Shown: positions 15,377-16,953 of the stretch, one piece after another
Position numbering within the stretch: the first letter of the stretch is position 1
Layout of the letters: the number at the start of each line of letters is the position of its first letter
Assembly: GCA_000482145.1 (NCBI GenBank)
Contig: AUXH01000422.1
Coordinates: 1 to 16,953 of the forward strand
Reading direction: 5' to 3'
Source of the DNA: Strigomonas culicis
Lineage: Eukaryota; Euglenozoa; Kinetoplastea; Trypanosomatida; Trypanosomatidae
Length of the DNA: 16,953 nt
Translations under genes and position numbers: made by a program
The notes under the pieces: model-generated
Told to the model about the DNA's origin: nothing
The model's database searches: none
The model's input: the letters and a program-made list of their open reading frames with translations, nothing else

Positions 15377-15444
15377 TTCATTTGATTTTTCTTTCTCTTT
15401 CTCTCCTCTACAAAAAAAAAAACTTTTCTTTATGCTTAGCTTAG
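15377..15444 (+). promoter_or_regulatory. Predicted trans-splice acceptor for transporter 3
   Basis: A C/T-rich tract (15377-15409), an A run, then CTTTTCTTTATGCTTAG with AG at 15438-15439 and another at 15443-15444. The leader to the ATG at 15567 would be about 125 bases. Confidence 0.55.
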
Positions 15445-15566
15445 CGTTTTAAAGAAATAAAACAAACGAATAGCACAGCTATTCAGTATTGAAAAAAAAA
15501 ACAAGATAATTCGGGCGCTTGTGTTACCACTGTTGTTTTTTGTGGAGGAAAGGAAGAAGAAAAAAA

Positions 15567-16953
15567 ATGGTGTCGTTTCTTCACCTCTTCTATGTGTCCT
15601 TCAGCACCATGTTCAAGCTCGTCGCCGCCGTGGTGGTGGGCATCTTCATCTCGCCCTATCTGAACACTCCGGAGACGAGTGAGAAGGGGCTCTCCTTCAT
15701 TGCGCTGCGCATCCTGCTGCCGAGCATGCTGTTCGGCAACCTCGCCTTGGACATTTCTCTCGAGCTGCTGCGCAAGTACTACTGGGCGGTCATCATGTCG
15801 CTCATCCCCCAGCTCCTCGGCGTCTGCTTCTCCCTCGTGCTCTGCCGCCTCGTGACGAAGCAGTGGCGTGTGCTGATGGTGCTGGGGAGCACCTTTCAGA
15901 ACGGCCTGGTGTACCCACTCTCGGTGGTGACCAACCTCAAGGGCGTCGACTGGTTCACCGACGAGGCGATGCTGCGCAGCCAGCAGTACGTGTTTCTGTA
16001 CAACCTCACGTGCGCCCTCGGCCTCTGGTCGATCGGCAGCCCGCTCATCAAGTTCTTCAAGGACAAGGAGGTGGCGGCGCGGGAGGAGATGGAGGAAGAC
16101 GCGCACTACGCCAACGTCGTGCAGCGCCGCCGCGAGATGCTGCTGCTCGCCGCAGACATGGCTGCGCTACCGCCAGAGGAGCGCGGCGCGCCGCCCGCGA
16201 ACCGGAAGGAGCGGCAGCAGGCGGTGCACTGCATCAACCAGGTGGCGGCCGAGATGGACCCGCTGACGGAGGTGGCCGGCGGCGAGCGGCCGCGGAGCGG
16301 CAGCACCCCTTCCTCCTCCCTGTCCTCGTCCCTCTCCTCCGCCCCCTCCGCCGCCGCATCCGGCCACCGCGCGTCGGGCGCGACGCGCGGCGCGGACGAG
16401 GGCGCGCGGCCCGCGGCGCTGCCGGCCCCCGGCCGCCCCGCGCACACGACGCCCAGGCCCGACGCGGAGGCGGCGCCGGACCTCACGACGGAGCTGTCCG
16501 CGGCGACACTGCAAAAGGAGTGGTACCGCCCGCCGAAGCGCCACGAGCGGCCCATCGACGTGCGCAAGTTCGACGACTTCTTTGCACTGGAGCGCAGCCC
16601 CCTCACGAAGAAGGGCGCGGCCGCGGCAGGCACGGCGCCGGCGAAGGGCCTCACGGCGCCACCCGCCGCCACCGCGGCGCCGGCGCCGCTCGCGTTAGAC
16701 CCCAGCCAGCCCGTCCTCGCGCCGCTGACCGCGGAGAGCAGCCTGCGCTTCTACAAGCCGCCCACGGCGGCGGCGCGGCCCATCCACGTCGGCCACCCGA
16801 GCGACGCGCCGCAGCAGCAGAAGAAGGACGAGGAGCGGCGGCGGAAGGAACAGGCGCAGCAGGCGCGCCGCGAGCGGAAGGCAGAGCGCAAGCGCGCGCG
16901 CGAGGCGAAGCGGCGCCTGGAGCAGCACAAGAAGAACTATCACGCGCCGGACA
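15567..16953 (+). CDS. Auxin-efflux-carrier-like transporter 3 with expanded central loop (3' end outside window)
   Basis: The frame is open from the ATG at 15567 to the window edge, giving 462 codons with no stop. The N-terminal half aligns with transporters 1 and 2: TSEKGLSFIALRILLPSMLF (37-56), YYWAVIMSLIPQ (71-82), FQNGLVYPLSVVTNLKG (110-126) and FLYNLTCALGLWSIGSPLIK (143-162). From about residue 165 onward everything visible is hydrophilic loop, at least 297 residues against about 112 and 138 in the other two. It contains a Ser-rich run (243-260), Ala/Pro-rich stretches, and two copies of the array motif: WYRPPKRHERPI (319-330) and FYKPPTAAARPI (395-406). A very basic, probably helical segment follows (419-455), then KNYHAPD at the edge, possibly a third motif. 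The second group of membrane segments must lie beyond the window if the protein is complete. It lacks the DSFxYPYE motif of copies 1 and 2. Function is unknown. Confidence 0.85.
   Translation, partial: MVSFLHLFYVSFSTMFKLVAAVVVGIFISPYLNTPETSEKGLSFIALRILLPSMLFGNLALDISLELLRKYYWAVIMSLIPQLLGVCFSLVLCRLVTKQWRVLMVLGSTFQNGLVYPLSVVTNLKGVDWFTDEAMLRSQQYVFLYNLTCALGLWSIGSPLIKFFKDKEVAAREEMEEDAHYANVVQRRREMLLLAADMAALPPEERGAPPANRKERQQAVHCINQVAAEMDPLTEVAGGERPRSGSTPSSSLSSSLSSAPSAAASGHRASGATRGADEGARPAALPAPGRPAHTTPRPDAEAAPDLTTELSAATLQKEWYRPPKRHERPIDVRKFDDFFALERSPLTKKGAAAAGTAPAKGLTAPPAATAAPAPLALDPSQPVLAPLTAESSLRFYKPPTAAARPIHVGHPSDAPQQQKKDEERRRKEQAQQARRERKAERKRAREAKRRLEQHKKNYHAPD

Larger units (their letters stand above)
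14867..15566 (+). other. Spacer between transporters 2 and 3
   Basis: Seven hundred bases, AT-rich overall. An open frame at 14915-15196 has random-looking composition and is not called. A patch at about 15080-15180 is less AT-rich and contains inverted repeats, one of them GC-rich. The last part holds the splice region of transporter 3. No known RNA family was recognised. Confidence 0.65.

Noticed and set aside
1..16953. tRNA, rRNA, snoRNA genes, transposons, CRISPR arrays, bacterial promoters or terminators
   Set aside because: No cloverleaf or box sequences, transposase-like products, terminal repeats or spaced repeats were recognised by eye. A covariance-model scan would be needed to exclude small RNAs in the spacers.

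Overview
The window looks like chromosomal DNA from a trypanosomatid (Kinetoplastea). Ten protein-coding genes all lie head to tail on the + strand. None has an intron. Each is separated from the next by a few hundred bases of AT-rich sequence that holds a polypyrimidine tract followed by an AG just before the start codon, which is the signature of polycistronic transcription resolved by spliced-leader trans-splicing. Coding sequence is very GC-rich, especially at third positions, while spacers are full of A and T runs and TG/TC dinucleotide repeats. The malate dehydrogenase ends in a tripeptide usable as a glycosomal targeting signal, which also fits. I cannot name the genus from sequence alone.

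Layout: (1) 1-1302, the 3' part of a large coiled-coil protein with 45-residue repeats. (2) 1762-2730, a probably glycosomal malate dehydrogenase. (3) 3517-4425, a 302-residue coiled-coil protein of unknown role. (4) 4893-6062, an NDUFAF5-like complex I assembly factor with an extra C-terminal tail. (5) 6456-7421, an unrecognised hydrophilic protein. (6) 7767-9125, the ESCRT-II subunit VPS36. (7) 9456-10916, a methyltransferase-fold protein with a run of six histidines and several cysteine clusters. (8-10) 11369-12805, 13358-14866 and 15567 to the window end, a tandem array of three diverged membrane transporters of the auxin-efflux-carrier / PIN-like (Mem_trans) superfamily; the third is cut by the window edge.

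The genes do not form a functional operon. As is usual in trypanosomatids, neighbours are co-transcribed without sharing a pathway (glycosomal redox metabolism, mitochondrial complex I assembly, endosomal sorting, membrane transport). The exception is the transporter array, which is clearly a family expansion. Its central cytoplasmic-type loop carries a short motif (Trp/Phe-Tyr-Arg/Lys-Pro ... Pro-Ile) shared by all three copies and present twice in the third. The first two copies also share a 138-base stretch of perfect DNA identity, pointing to recent gene conversion. This array is the most interesting part of the window. No RNA genes, transposons, CRISPR arrays or bacterial-type regulatory elements were seen.
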